The notes under the pieces were generated by a model. It saw only the letters and a list, made by a program, of their open reading frames with translations. It searched no databases and was not told the DNA's origin. DNA of 15,216 bases from positions 1 to 15,216 of the forward strand of contig CAZZBJ010000061.1 in assembly GCA_964652805.1 (NCBI GenBank), in the 5' to 3' direction. Position 1 is the stretch's first letter. Every line of letters begins with the position of its first letter. Origin of the DNA: Claveliimonas sp964652805 (GTDB taxonomy: Bacteria > Bacillota > Clostridia > Lachnospirales > Lachnospiraceae). Position numbers and translations under genes: made by a program. Of the stretch, positions 6,938 to 13,942 are shown one piece after another.

Positions 6938-7954
6938 ATGAGGGAATTAAAGATAGCAGAGAACGAGGCCGGGCAGCGCTTGGATAAGTTCCTCGCCAAA
7001 TATATGAAAAAAGCTCCCAGGAGCTTTTTCTACAAGATGCTCCGCAAAAAGAATATTGTCCTCAACGGGAAGAAGGCCTCCGGGAGCGAAAAGCTGGCCC
7101 AGGGGGATGTGGTGCGGCTCTTTCTCTCTGAGGAGACCATCTGCAGCTTCTCGGACGCAGGGGAAAACGCCGGGATAGACGCAGGAAAATCTGCGGGAAA
7201 AGCTGCGGAGGAAAAGAGCATATTCCGCCTCGCCGGAAGGGATATCGTCTACGAGGATGACCACATCCTCCTTTTAAACAAGCCCGCCGGCATCCTGTCC
7301 CAGAGGGCGGACAACCGGGAGCTTTCCATGACCGAGTATGTCATCCGCTATCTGCTGGAGACAGAGCAGCTCACCGAGGAGGAGCTGCGCACCTTTCGAC
7401 CTTCTGTGTGCAACCGTCTGGACAGAAACACAAGCGGCCTCATCGCCGCGGGGAAGAGCCTTGCCGGGCTCCAGGAGCTGAGCCGCCTCTTCAAGGACAG
7501 GAGCCTGAAAAAGTACTATCTGTGCCTTGTCAGGGGCCGGGTGGAGGAGCCTCTGCGTATACGGGGCTGGCTGCAAAAGGACAATCGAACGAACAAGGTC
7601 ACTGTCCACAGAGAGAAGAGCAGTCCGGAGGATCGGTTCATCGAGACAGAGTACCGGCCGGTATCGGCCAGCAGAGACGCCACCCTTCTGGAGGTGCACC
7701 TGATAACCGGCCGCACCCACCAGATCCGAGCCCACCTGGCGGGGACCGGGCATCCCATCATCGGGGATTACAAGTACGGGGACAGGAAAGTCAACGACTG
7801 CTTCAAAAAGGCCTGCGGTCTGAAAAGCCAGCTCCTCCACGCCCACCGCATGGTCTTTCCGGAGATGACAGGCCCCCTTGCTCATCTGTCAGGAAAAGCC
7901 TTTGAGGCGCCTCTCCCGGATCTTTTTTTCAGGATACTGAAGGAGGAGAAGTAG
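6938..7954 (+). CDS. RluA-family pseudouridine synthase with S4 domain (RluC/RluD-like)
   Basis: Makes pseudouridine in RNA, probably 23S rRNA; the exact site cannot be read from sequence. The 338 residues comprise an N-terminal S4 domain (about 1-65: AGQRLDKFLAKYM, KNIVLNGKKA), a low-complexity linker at 73-92 rich in Ala-Gly, and the catalytic domain. The latter shows LLLNKPAGILSQ (111-122), the active-site CNRLDRNTSGL with Asp162, and the late motif LITGRTHQIRAHLA followed by GHPIIGDYKYG. All family hallmarks are present, so it should be active. It lies 25 bases after the hypothetical membrane protein and its stop is two bases from the recU ATG. It is a different family from the RsuA-type enzyme earlier in the window, so the two should not be redundant. 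Confidence 0.9.
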   Translation: MRELKIAENEAGQRLDKFLAKYMKKAPRSFFYKMLRKKNIVLNGKKASGSEKLAQGDVVRLFLSEETICSFSDAGENAGIDAGKSAGKAAEEKSIFRLAGRDIVYEDDHILLLNKPAGILSQRADNRELSMTEYVIRYLLETEQLTEEELRTFRPSVCNRLDRNTSGLIAAGKSLAGLQELSRLFKDRSLKKYYLCLVRGRVEEPLRIRGWLQKDNRTNKVTVHREKSSPEDRFIETEYRPVSASRDATLLEVHLITGRTHQIRAHLAGTGHPIIGDYKYGDRKVNDCFKKACGLKSQLLHAHRMVFPEMTGPLAHLSGKAFEAPLPDLFFRILKEEK

Positions 7955-7956
7955 CA

Positions 7957-8505
7957 ATGGCCACATGGAACACAAGAGGACTGCGGGGCTCAGAGCTGGA
8001 GGATATGATCAACAGGACAAACGAGCGATATGCGGAAAAAAACATCGCCCTGATCCAGAAGATCCCCACCCCCATCACCCCGGTCCGGATGGACAAGGAG
8101 CACCGCCAGATCACCCTGGCCTATTTCGAGCAGCGCAGCACGGTGGACTACATCGGCGTTGTCCAGGGAATCCCGGTGTGCTTTGATGCGAAGGAATGTG
8201 CGGAGGCCACCTTTCCCATCCAGAACATTCACGAGCACCAGGTCGTATTTATGGAAAAATTTGAACAGCAGGGCGGGATAGCCTTCCTTCTTATCTACTT
8301 CCGTGGAGAGCACAGGGCTTACTACATGCGGTTTGAGGAGCTTATGAGGTTCTGGAACCGTTCCCGCATGGGGGAGCGCAAGAGCTTCCGCATGGACGAG
8401 CTGGACCCCCGCTTCTTTCTGGGTATGAAGGCAAAGGTCTATCTGCCTTACCTGGATCTGATGAACCTGGATCTGTCCATGAGGGACGAACTTGACAATA
8501 CATAG
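7957..8505 (+). CDS. recU: Holliday junction resolvase RecU
   Basis: Cuts four-way DNA junctions during recombinational repair and chromosome segregation in Firmicutes. The 182-residue protein matches RecU: NTRGLRGSELEDMINRTN at the start (compare the NRGM-LE-D--N-TN pattern of Bacillus RecU), IPTPITPV, then the PDDEXK-type nuclease core STVDYIGV (Asp64) and CFDAKE (Asp77, Lys79), then FPIQNIHEHQV. Where Bacillus RecU has Glu101 in EAK, this protein has Asp77 in DAK, still a plausible metal ligand. The C-terminal FWNRSRMGERKSFRMDEL matches the family. A strong AGGAGGAG precedes the ATG. In Bacillus recU sits beside a penicillin-binding protein gene; here it follows an rluA-type gene. Its last codons contain the -35 box of the his promoter. 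Confidence 0.9.
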   Translation: MATWNTRGLRGSELEDMINRTNERYAEKNIALIQKIPTPITPVRMDKEHRQITLAYFEQRSTVDYIGVVQGIPVCFDAKECAEATFPIQNIHEHQVVFMEKFEQQGGIAFLLIYFRGEHRAYYMRFEELMRFWNRSRMGERKSFRMDELDPRFFLGMKAKVYLPYLDLMNLDLSMRDELDNT

Positions 8506-8520
8506 AAAAGTGCGTATAAT
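8492..8520 (+). promoter_or_regulatory. Consensus sigma-A promoter of the his operon
   Basis: TTGACA (8492-8497) and TATAAT (8515-8520) are both exact consensus hexamers separated by exactly 17 bases. Transcription should begin near 8527, leaving a leader of about 44 bases before the hisZ ATG. The -35 box is inside recU codons for Leu-Asp-Asn just before its stop. The leader is too short for a T-box and contains no histidine-rich leader peptide. Confidence 0.9.
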
Positions 8521-8543
8521 TGCAAAAGAGTTTTAACGTTTTA

Positions 8544-8557
8544 GCACGATAAAGTGC
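8544..8557 (+). promoter_or_regulatory. Short dyad in the his leader, possible operator
   Basis: GCAC (8544-8547) and GTGC (8554-8557) flank a six-base GATAAA, about 18 to 31 bases downstream of the predicted transcription start and directly before the GAGGAGGG ribosome site of hisZ. It could be an operator for a repressor, or a small hairpin beside the ribosome site. Four-base arms are common by chance, so this is only a candidate. Confidence 0.25.
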
Positions 8558-8570
8558 GAGGAGGGTTTTC

Positions 8571-9827
8571 ATGAAACAGTTACTACATACACCGGAGGGA
8601 GTTCGTGATATATATAACGTGGAGTGCGGCAAGAAGCTGTCCCTGGAGAGCCGTCTGCACAAGGTGCTGCAGCTCTACGGCTATCACGACATCCAGACAC
8701 CTACTTTCGAGTATTTTGATGTCTTCCGCAAAGAGATCGGCACCATTCCCTCAAAGGAACTCTACAAGTTCTTTGACAAGGAGGGCAATACCCTTGTGCT
8801 CAGGCCGGATATCACCCCCTCCATTGCGAGAGCGGCGGCTACCCTCTTCGGGGAGGAGGAGCTTCCCATCCGTCTCTGCTACACAGGGAACACCTTTGTC
8901 AACCACTCCAGCTACCAGGGCAGGATGCGGGAGAACACCCAAATGGGCGCTGAGCTGATCGGCGTGGACACGGTGGAGGCCGATGCGGAGATGCTGGCCA
9001 TAGTAGTGGACTGCCTGTCCTCGATCGGGTTGCGGGAGTTTCAGGTCAGCGTGGGAAACGTGGATTTCTTCCAGAGCCTGATCGAGGACGCCTCTCTGGA
9101 CCTGGAGGCAGAGATGCGGGTGCGGGAACTTATCAATAACAGGAACTATTTCGGCGTGGAGGAATATCTGGACAACATTCGGGTGAGAAGGAGCGCAAAG
9201 GAGGCCCTCTCCGGGCTTGGCGACCTGTTCGGAGGCATGGAGGTACTGGCCCAGGCCCGAAATATCGCCCCCAACTCCAAGGCCATTATGGCCCTGCGCC
9301 GCCTGGAGCAGATCTACGACATCCTGAAGATATACGGGGCTGAGAAGTACATCAGCTTTGACCTGAGCATGAGCGGCACCTACGGCTACTACACGGGCAT
9401 CATTTTCCGGGGGTACACCTTTGGCACAGGGGACGCCATCGTAAAGGGCGGCAGGTACGACCATCTGCTGGAGAAATTCGGCAAGGAGTCCCCCTCCATC
9501 GGCTTCGCCCTGGTCATCGACGAGCTGATGAAGGCCCTCACAAGACAGCATGTGCGGATCACCTACTCCCGCAAAAATACCCTCATCCTCTACGACAAGG
9601 GAATGGAGAGGTCTGCCATCGAGCTGGCCAAAGAATTCCGGGACAAGTTCAAGAACTCGGAGCTTCTGCGTAAGGAGCCGGAGAAAACGCTGGACGACTA
9701 CAAGAGGTACGGAAAAGAATACTACGCCGGAAGCCTGATTTACATTCAGGCGGACAGACAGATCTTGATGATCAACCTTGTCACAGGGGAGGAGAAGGTT
9801 GTAGGCAGTAAGGAAAGGGAACAGTAA
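8571..9827 (+). CDS. hisZ: ATP phosphoribosyltransferase regulatory subunit HisZ
   Basis: A histidyl-tRNA synthetase paralogue that pairs with the short HisG to form the first enzyme of histidine synthesis and carries feedback control by histidine. The 418 residues follow the class II synthetase core: TPEGVRDI near the start, LRPDITPSIAR (77-87), LCYTGNTFV, and the late GGRYD (293-297) followed by PSIGFALVIDEL. The synthetase motif 2 arginine region is altered (FVNHSSYQGRMREN, 109-122), as expected if aminoacylation is lost. The C-terminal 90 residues do not look like a HisRS anticodon-binding domain. Being first in the operon, directly before a 212-residue HisG, settles HisZ over HisS. GAGGAGGG precedes the ATG, and the promoter is immediately upstream. 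Confidence 0.93.
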   Translation: MKQLLHTPEGVRDIYNVECGKKLSLESRLHKVLQLYGYHDIQTPTFEYFDVFRKEIGTIPSKELYKFFDKEGNTLVLRPDITPSIARAAATLFGEEELPIRLCYTGNTFVNHSSYQGRMRENTQMGAELIGVDTVEADAEMLAIVVDCLSSIGLREFQVSVGNVDFFQSLIEDASLDLEAEMRVRELINNRNYFGVEEYLDNIRVRRSAKEALSGLGDLFGGMEVLAQARNIAPNSKAIMALRRLEQIYDILKIYGAEKYISFDLSMSGTYGYYTGIIFRGYTFGTGDAIVKGGRYDHLLEKFGKESPSIGFALVIDELMKALTRQHVRITYSRKNTLILYDKGMERSAIELAKEFRDKFKNSELLRKEPEKTLDDYKRYGKEYYAGSLIYIQADRQILMINLVTGEEKVVGSKEREQ

Positions 9828-9829
9828 TT

Positions 9830-10468
9830 ATGAGATATCTGACATTTGCCCTTGGGAAGGGCAGGCTTGCAAAACATGCACTGGAACTTTTTGAGAGGAT
9901 CGGCATCTCCTGCGAGGAGATGAAGGATGAGACGTCCAGAAAACTCATTTTCACAAACGAGGATCTGAAGCTTCGGTTTTTCCTTTCAAAGGGCCCTGAC
10001 GTACCTACCTACGTGGAATACGGGGCAGCGGACATCGGGATCGTCGGCAGGGATACCATCCTGGAGGAGGGGCGCAAGGTCCACGAGGTCATGGACCTGG
10101 GCTACGGCGCCTGCCGCATGTGTGTCTGCGGACCGAAGAAGGCGGCTCCCCTGCTGGAGCACCACGAGCTCATCCGGGTGGCCACAAAATACCCCAATAT
10201 CGCCAAGGACTATTTCTACAACACAAAGCACCAGACCGTGGAGATCATCAAGCTGAGCGGCTCCATCGAGCTGGCCCCCATTGTGGGCCTTTCAGAGGTC
10301 ATCGTGGACATCGTGGAGACCGGCTCCACCCTGCGGGAAAACGGTCTGACCGTGCTGGAGGAGGTGTGTCCCCTCTCTGCTAGGATGATCGTAAATCCGG
10401 TCAGCATGCGGATGGAGAGCGACAGGATCAGAGATCTCATTACCCGCCTGCGGACATTGATAGAGTAA
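9830..10468 (+). CDS. hisG: ATP phosphoribosyltransferase catalytic subunit, short form
   Basis: Joins ATP and PRPP to give phosphoribosyl-ATP, the committed step of histidine synthesis. At 212 residues it is the short form, lacking the C-terminal regulatory domain of the 300-residue enzymes, and therefore needs HisZ, encoded two bases upstream. Visible signatures are FALGKGRLAKHALELF (6-21), GPDVPTYVEYGAADIGIVGRD (55-75), ATKYPNIAKDYF (118-129), and the PRPP-binding loop DIVETGSTLRENGL (160-173). All fit an active enzyme. An AAGGAAAGGG ribosome site lies within the end of hisZ. Confidence 0.95.
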   Translation: MRYLTFALGKGRLAKHALELFERIGISCEEMKDETSRKLIFTNEDLKLRFFLSKGPDVPTYVEYGAADIGIVGRDTILEEGRKVHEVMDLGYGACRMCVCGPKKAAPLLEHHELIRVATKYPNIAKDYFYNTKHQTVEIIKLSGSIELAPIVGLSEVIVDIVETGSTLRENGLTVLEEVCPLSARMIVNPVSMRMESDRIRDLITRLRTLIE

Positions 10469-10513
10469 GCGAGAGTGTGATTGAAAGACAGATGGGAAGG
10501 AAGGATTGTGAAC

Positions 10514-11827
10514 ATGAGGATACAGAAGCTGGACAGCCATACAAAGAGAAACCTGCTGGAGGATCTTCTGAAGAGAAGTCCTAACCAGTACGGCAGCTAC
10601 GAGGAGGGTGTGGCCCGCATCCTGGAGGATGTGAAGACAAAGGGCGACGAGGCCCTGTTCGAGTATTCCGCAAAATTTGACCGTGCTGACATCAATGAGC
10701 AGAATATCCGGGTGACGGAAGAAGAGATCCAAGAGGCCTACGAGCTGGCCGGGGAGGATCTCATCTCCATCATCCGGAAGGCGCTCGTCAATATACGCAC
10801 CTATCACGAGAAGCAGCGGCAGTACAGCTGGTTTGACAGCAAGCCGGACGGCACCATCCTTGGCCAGAAGGTCACAGCTCTGCAGAGGGTGGGAGTCTAC
10901 GTGCCAGGAGGCAAGGCCGCCTATCCGTCTTCCGTGCTGATGAACATCGTGCCTGCAAAGGTGGCAGGAGTGGAGGAAATCGTTATGGTGACTCCCCCCG
11001 GAAAGGACGGAAAGGTGAACCCCAACACCCTGGTGGCTGCCCACGAGGCAGGGGCGGACGTGATCTACAAGGTGGGAGGAGCCCAGGCTGTAGGCGCCCT
11101 GGCCTACGGAACCGGGTGCATCCCCAAGGTGGACAAGATCGTTGGACCGGGCAACATCTACGTGGCCCTGGCCAAGAAGGCTGTCTACGGCCATGTCAGC
11201 ATTGACGCCATCGCAGGCCCCAGCGAGATCCTTGTCATCGCTGACGACAGCGCCAATCCCAGGTATGTGGCGGCGGATCTTCTGTCCCAGGCCGAGCACG
11301 ACGAGCTGGCAAGCGCCATCCTGGTCACCACCAGCGAGGAGCTGGCGCAGCAGGTGTCCGGGGAGGTGGACGAATTTCTCAAGGTGCTCTCCAGAAGCGA
11401 GATCATCCGGAAATCACTGGACAATTACGGCTACATCCTTGTGGCGAAGACCATGGAGGAGGCCATCGACATTGCCAACGAGATCGCCTCAGAGCACCTG
11501 GAGATTCAGACAAGGAACCCCTATGATGTGATGACAAAGATCCGCAATGCGGGCGCCATTTTCATCGGCGAGTACGCAAGCGAGCCTCTGGGAGACTATT
11601 TCGCAGGCCCCAACCACGTGCTCCCCACCAACGGCACGGCCCGGTTTTTTTCTCCCCTGTCAGTAGATGATTTTATCAAGAAATGCAGCATCATCGGCTA
11701 CTCAAGGGAGGCTCTTGAAAAGATTCATACGGACATTGAGGCATTTGCACAGGCAGAGCACCTGACAGCGCATGCCAATTCCATTAAGGTCCGCTTTGAG
11801 GATACGATTGAGGACAAGGAGGCGTAA
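10514..11827 (+). CDS. hisD: Histidinol dehydrogenase
   Basis: Zinc enzyme that oxidises histidinol to histidine in two NAD-dependent steps, the end of the pathway. I take ATG 10514, ten bases after GGAAGGAAGG, rather than the in-frame TTG at 10481. This gives 437 residues and places the zinc and catalytic residues almost exactly at E. coli numbering: Gln259 and His262 (LSQAEHD), Glu327-His328 (SEHLEIQ; 326-327 in E. coli), Asp361 (LGDYFAGPNH; 360), and His420 (LTAHANS; 419). The family signature is also clear, with IVGPGNIYVALAKK and IDAIAGPSEILVIAD. Nothing is missing. It lies 45 bases after hisG and 7 bases before hisB. Confidence 0.95.
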   Translation: MRIQKLDSHTKRNLLEDLLKRSPNQYGSYEEGVARILEDVKTKGDEALFEYSAKFDRADINEQNIRVTEEEIQEAYELAGEDLISIIRKALVNIRTYHEKQRQYSWFDSKPDGTILGQKVTALQRVGVYVPGGKAAYPSSVLMNIVPAKVAGVEEIVMVTPPGKDGKVNPNTLVAAHEAGADVIYKVGGAQAVGALAYGTGCIPKVDKIVGPGNIYVALAKKAVYGHVSIDAIAGPSEILVIADDSANPRYVAADLLSQAEHDELASAILVTTSEELAQQVSGEVDEFLKVLSRSEIIRKSLDNYGYILVAKTMEEAIDIANEIASEHLEIQTRNPYDVMTKIRNAGAIFIGEYASEPLGDYFAGPNHVLPTNGTARFFSPLSVDDFIKKCSIIGYSREALEKIHTDIEAFAQAEHLTAHANSIKVRFEDTIEDKEA

Positions 11828-11834
11828 GATTGAT

Positions 11835-12422
11835 ATGGACAGAAAAGCGACGATTAGAAGAACCACAAAGGAAACAGACATAGAGGTCACCATCTGCTTG
11901 AACGGAACCGGGAAGACGGACATTGAGACAGGCATCGGCTTCTTTGACCACATGCTGGACGGATTTGCACGCCACGGCCTCTTTGACCTGACCGTAAAGG
12001 CTGCGGGAGATCTGGACGTGGACTGCCACCACACAGTGGAGGACACCGGCATCGTCCTTGGCAGTGCCATCCTGGAGGCTCTGGGCGGCAAAGAGGGGAT
12101 CAGGCGGTATGGCAACTTCCTGCTCCCCATGGACGAGACCCTCATTCTGTGTGCCATTGACTTGTCCGGACGTCCGTATCTCAACTACGACGCCCTGTTT
12201 ACAACGGAGCGGATCGGGGAACTGGACACAGAGATGGTGCGGGAATTTTTCTATGCCATCTCCTACAGCGCAAAGATGAACCTGCATCTGAAGGTGCTGG
12301 ACGGTATAAACAACCACCATATTGCCGAGGCTCTTTTCAAAGGCTTTGGCAAGGCCCTGGATATGGCTGTATCCATGGAGCCGCGCATTGAGGGGGCATG
12401 GACCACAAAGGGCACTTTATAG
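11835..12422 (+). CDS. hisB: Imidazoleglycerol-phosphate dehydratase
   Basis: Dehydrates imidazoleglycerol phosphate to imidazole-acetol phosphate. Starting at ATG 11835, eleven bases after AAGGAGG in the end of hisD, it has 195 residues, the normal length of the monofunctional enzyme, without the phosphatase domain seen in E. coli HisB. The two metal-binding repeats are intact: DCHHTVEDTGI (His65, His66, Glu69) and INNHHIAEALFKGFGKAL (His161, His162, Glu165). FFDHMLDGFARHG (36-48) is also typical. An upstream in-frame ATG at 11772 would add 21 residues inside hisD and is not expected. A separate histidinol-phosphate phosphatase must be encoded outside this window. Confidence 0.95.
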   Translation: MDRKATIRRTTKETDIEVTICLNGTGKTDIETGIGFFDHMLDGFARHGLFDLTVKAAGDLDVDCHHTVEDTGIVLGSAILEALGGKEGIRRYGNFLLPMDETLILCAIDLSGRPYLNYDALFTTERIGELDTEMVREFFYAISYSAKMNLHLKVLDGINNHHIAEALFKGFGKALDMAVSMEPRIEGAWTTKGTL

Positions 12423-12443
12423 GAAAGGAAAAAGGGAAGAGAA

Positions 12444-13008
12444 ATGAGTTATAAANNNNNNNNNNGGCAAGGCAGTTCGCTGGTTCGACGACCACACGGT
12501 ACTGAGCGACGATGTCATTTCCCTTGCCAGATACTACAGCGAGCACGGAGCGGACGAGCTCCTTGTATTTGATCTGTCAGACTCTGATGAGGACCACGAC
12601 GAGGCCATTGACCTCATGAAGAAAATTAACCGCGTCATCCACATTCCTATGGTGGCGGGCGGCAATGTAAAGCGTCAGGAGGACATCAAGAAGATCCTCT
12701 ACGCAGGCGCCAAGAGAGCCATACTGAATTTCTCAAAAGCGGACAACCAGAAGCTCATAGAGGATGTGGCCAAGCGCTTCGGAAAGGAGAAAATCGCCGT
12801 CTCCCTGAACGACTTTGACGCCCTCTTCAAGCACCAGCATCTGATCAATGAGTACGCCAGCGAGCTGGTGTTCATGCACAGGCTGGACTTAAATTCCGTG
12901 ATCAACGTGACAGACATTCCCTGCGTGGTTTTGACAGACACCATGGAGGAAAAGGAGCTTTTCAAGATCCTGAAGTGCTCCGGCGTGCGGGGGCTCTCCG
13001 GCAAGTAG
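12444..13008 (+). CDS. hisIE: N-terminal HisA/HisF-like part of a long HisIE protein, interrupted by an assembly gap and an in-frame TAG
   Basis: ATG 12444 follows GGGAAGAG and reads Met-Ser-Tyr-Lys into a run of ten Ns. After the gap the protein resumes at 12466 as GKAVRWFDDHTVLSDD and continues 180 residues to TAG 13006. The resumed frame does not match a gap of ten, so the gap length is wrong; about ten residues are probably missing. The part aligns by eye with a (beta/alpha)8 HisF/HisA barrel: ARYYSEHGADELLVFDLSDS, IPMVAGGNVKRQEDIKKIL, GAKRAILNFSKADN. Where HisF has its catalytic Asp (VAIDAK) this reads VSLNDF, so it is probably not a working cyclase. In relatives I know, GLSGK is followed by Tyr-Val-Ser-Gln without a stop; here the Tyr codon is TAG. 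I regard this and the next entry as one gene. Confidence 0.75.
12456..12465. other. Assembly gap (ten Ns) inside the HisIE gene
   Basis: Ten unknown bases. The AAA codon before (12453-12455) and the GGC codon after (12466) are in phase only if the true missing length is a multiple of three, so ten is a placeholder. Family comparison from memory suggests about 30 bases are missing. Confidence 0.9.
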
Positions 13009-13712
13009 GTGAGCCAGACGGATATGGATTTNNNNNNNNNNCCTTTAAAAAGAAATGCGAGGAGGAGCAAATTCAGATGACCTCCTTTGAGAGCATGATG
13101 GACTTCTCTGAGTTTAAGACAGACGACAATGGCCTGCTCCCGGTCATCGTGCAGCACTACAAGACCCGGGAGGTGCTGATGCTGGCTTATATGAACGAGG
13201 AGGCCTTTGACCAGACCATCAAGACCGGGCGTATGACCTACTACAGCAGGAGCCGCCAGTGTCTCTGGGTGAAGGGGGAGACAAGCGGACACTTCCAGTA
13301 CGTCCACTCCCTGACCATTGACTGTGACAAGGACACTCTCCTGGCCAAGGTGGAACAGGTGGGAGCGGCCTGCCACACTGGCAACCCGACCTGCTTCTTC
13401 CAGTCCCTGGTCGGCTCGGACTACGATGAAACCAATCCGTTGCAGGTGTTTGAGAGCGTCTACAACACCATTGTGGACAGAAGGGATCACCCCAAGGAGG
13501 GGTCCTACACAAACTACCTCTTTGAGAAGGGCATTGACAAGATCCTCAAGAAGGTGGGAGAGGAGGCCACGGAGATCATCATCGCGGCCAAGAACCCCAA
13601 CCCGGAGGAGGTCAAGTACGAGCTGGCGGACTTTCTCTACCACGCTATGGTGCTTATGGTGGAGAGGGGCGTCAATTGGGAGGATATCGTCAAGGAGCTG
13701 GCGGACAGATAG
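13009..13712 (+). CDS. hisIE: Phosphoribosyl-AMP cyclohydrolase / phosphoribosyl-ATP pyrophosphatase (HisI and HisE domains)
   Basis: Carries out the second and third steps of histidine synthesis: HisE removes pyrophosphate from phosphoribosyl-ATP and HisI opens the adenine ring of the product. After TAG 13006 the same frame continues Val-Ser-Gln-Thr-Asp-Met-Asp into a second N run, then resumes at 13044 with FKKKCEEEQIQMTSFESMM in a frame that again disagrees with a ten-base gap. HisI follows: VLMLAYMNEEAF, GRMTYYSRSRQCLWVKGETSG, and the zinc cysteines in DCDKD, ACHTG and TCFF. HisE follows: SYTNYLFEKG, then KKVGEEATEIIIAAK and ELADFLYHAMVLM, the MazG-like metal site. Both domains look intact. 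If the TAG is real, ATG 13024 behind AGGTGAG (13007-13013) could restart translation. The stop at 13712 is followed by the operon terminator. Confidence 0.88.
13032..13041. other. Assembly gap (ten Ns) inside the HisIE gene
   Basis: Ten unknown bases between GAT-TT (13027-13031) and CC-TTT-AAA (13042-). Joining the two reading frames needs a missing length of 2 modulo 3 (for example 5, 8 or 11), so ten cannot be right if the gene is continuous. Confidence 0.9.
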
Positions 13713-13758
13713 GCGCAGATATAAACGCAGCTATGATTGCAAATCCTTTCCGGCCATC

Positions 13759-13785
13759 GCAGCCACCGAACGGTGTGCTTTTTTT
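13759..13785 (+). terminator. Intrinsic terminator of the his operon
   Basis: GCA-gc-CACC (13759-13767) pairs with GGTG-TGC (13772-13778) around a GAAC loop, with a two-base bulge, and is followed by seven Ts (13779-13785). It lies about 47 bases after the hisIE stop and fits a rho-independent terminator for the plus-strand operon. Confidence 0.75.
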
Positions 13786-13799
13786 CTGTTTTGTCAAAC

Positions 13800-13841
13800 C
13801 CCTGGGACACCCTCCGTAAGGAAGGTGCCCCAGGGACTTTT
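13800..13841. terminator. Strong hairpin between convergent genes, possible bidirectional terminator
   Basis: CCCTGGG-a-CACC (13800-13811) pairs with GGTG-c-CCCAGGG (13824-13835), with an inner TCC/GGA pair around a GTAA loop, so about 14 pairs with two mismatches. Four Ts follow on the plus strand and three on the minus strand, which is short for a terminator. It sits downstream of both the his operon and the leftward dehydrogenase gene, so it could back up the first and serve as the stop signal of the second. Confidence 0.5.
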
Positions 13842-13942
13842 GTATCTCAATGAAATGTTCACAGATGAACTCCCTATGGATTCGCAGATAAATACCAAAG
13901 CACCACCCCTGTGGAAGCTTTCCCCTACTTCCCTCTCCACTG

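Noticed and set aside
8521..8570. T-box or histidine leader-peptide attenuator before hisZ
   Set aside because: The leader is about 44 bases long, without room for a T-box, and has no run of His codons.
10481..10513. TTG start for hisD 33 bases upstream
   Set aside because: ATG 10514 has a better ribosome site and puts the zinc ligands at the expected residue numbers.
10292..11299. Minus-strand open frame opposite hisG and hisD
   Set aside because: Shadow of well-conserved his genes; no motif.
1..13712. Functional link between pepD (releases histidine) and the his operon
   Set aside because: They are separated by over 7 kb of unrelated genes and by a dedicated his promoter; coincidence is the simpler reading.
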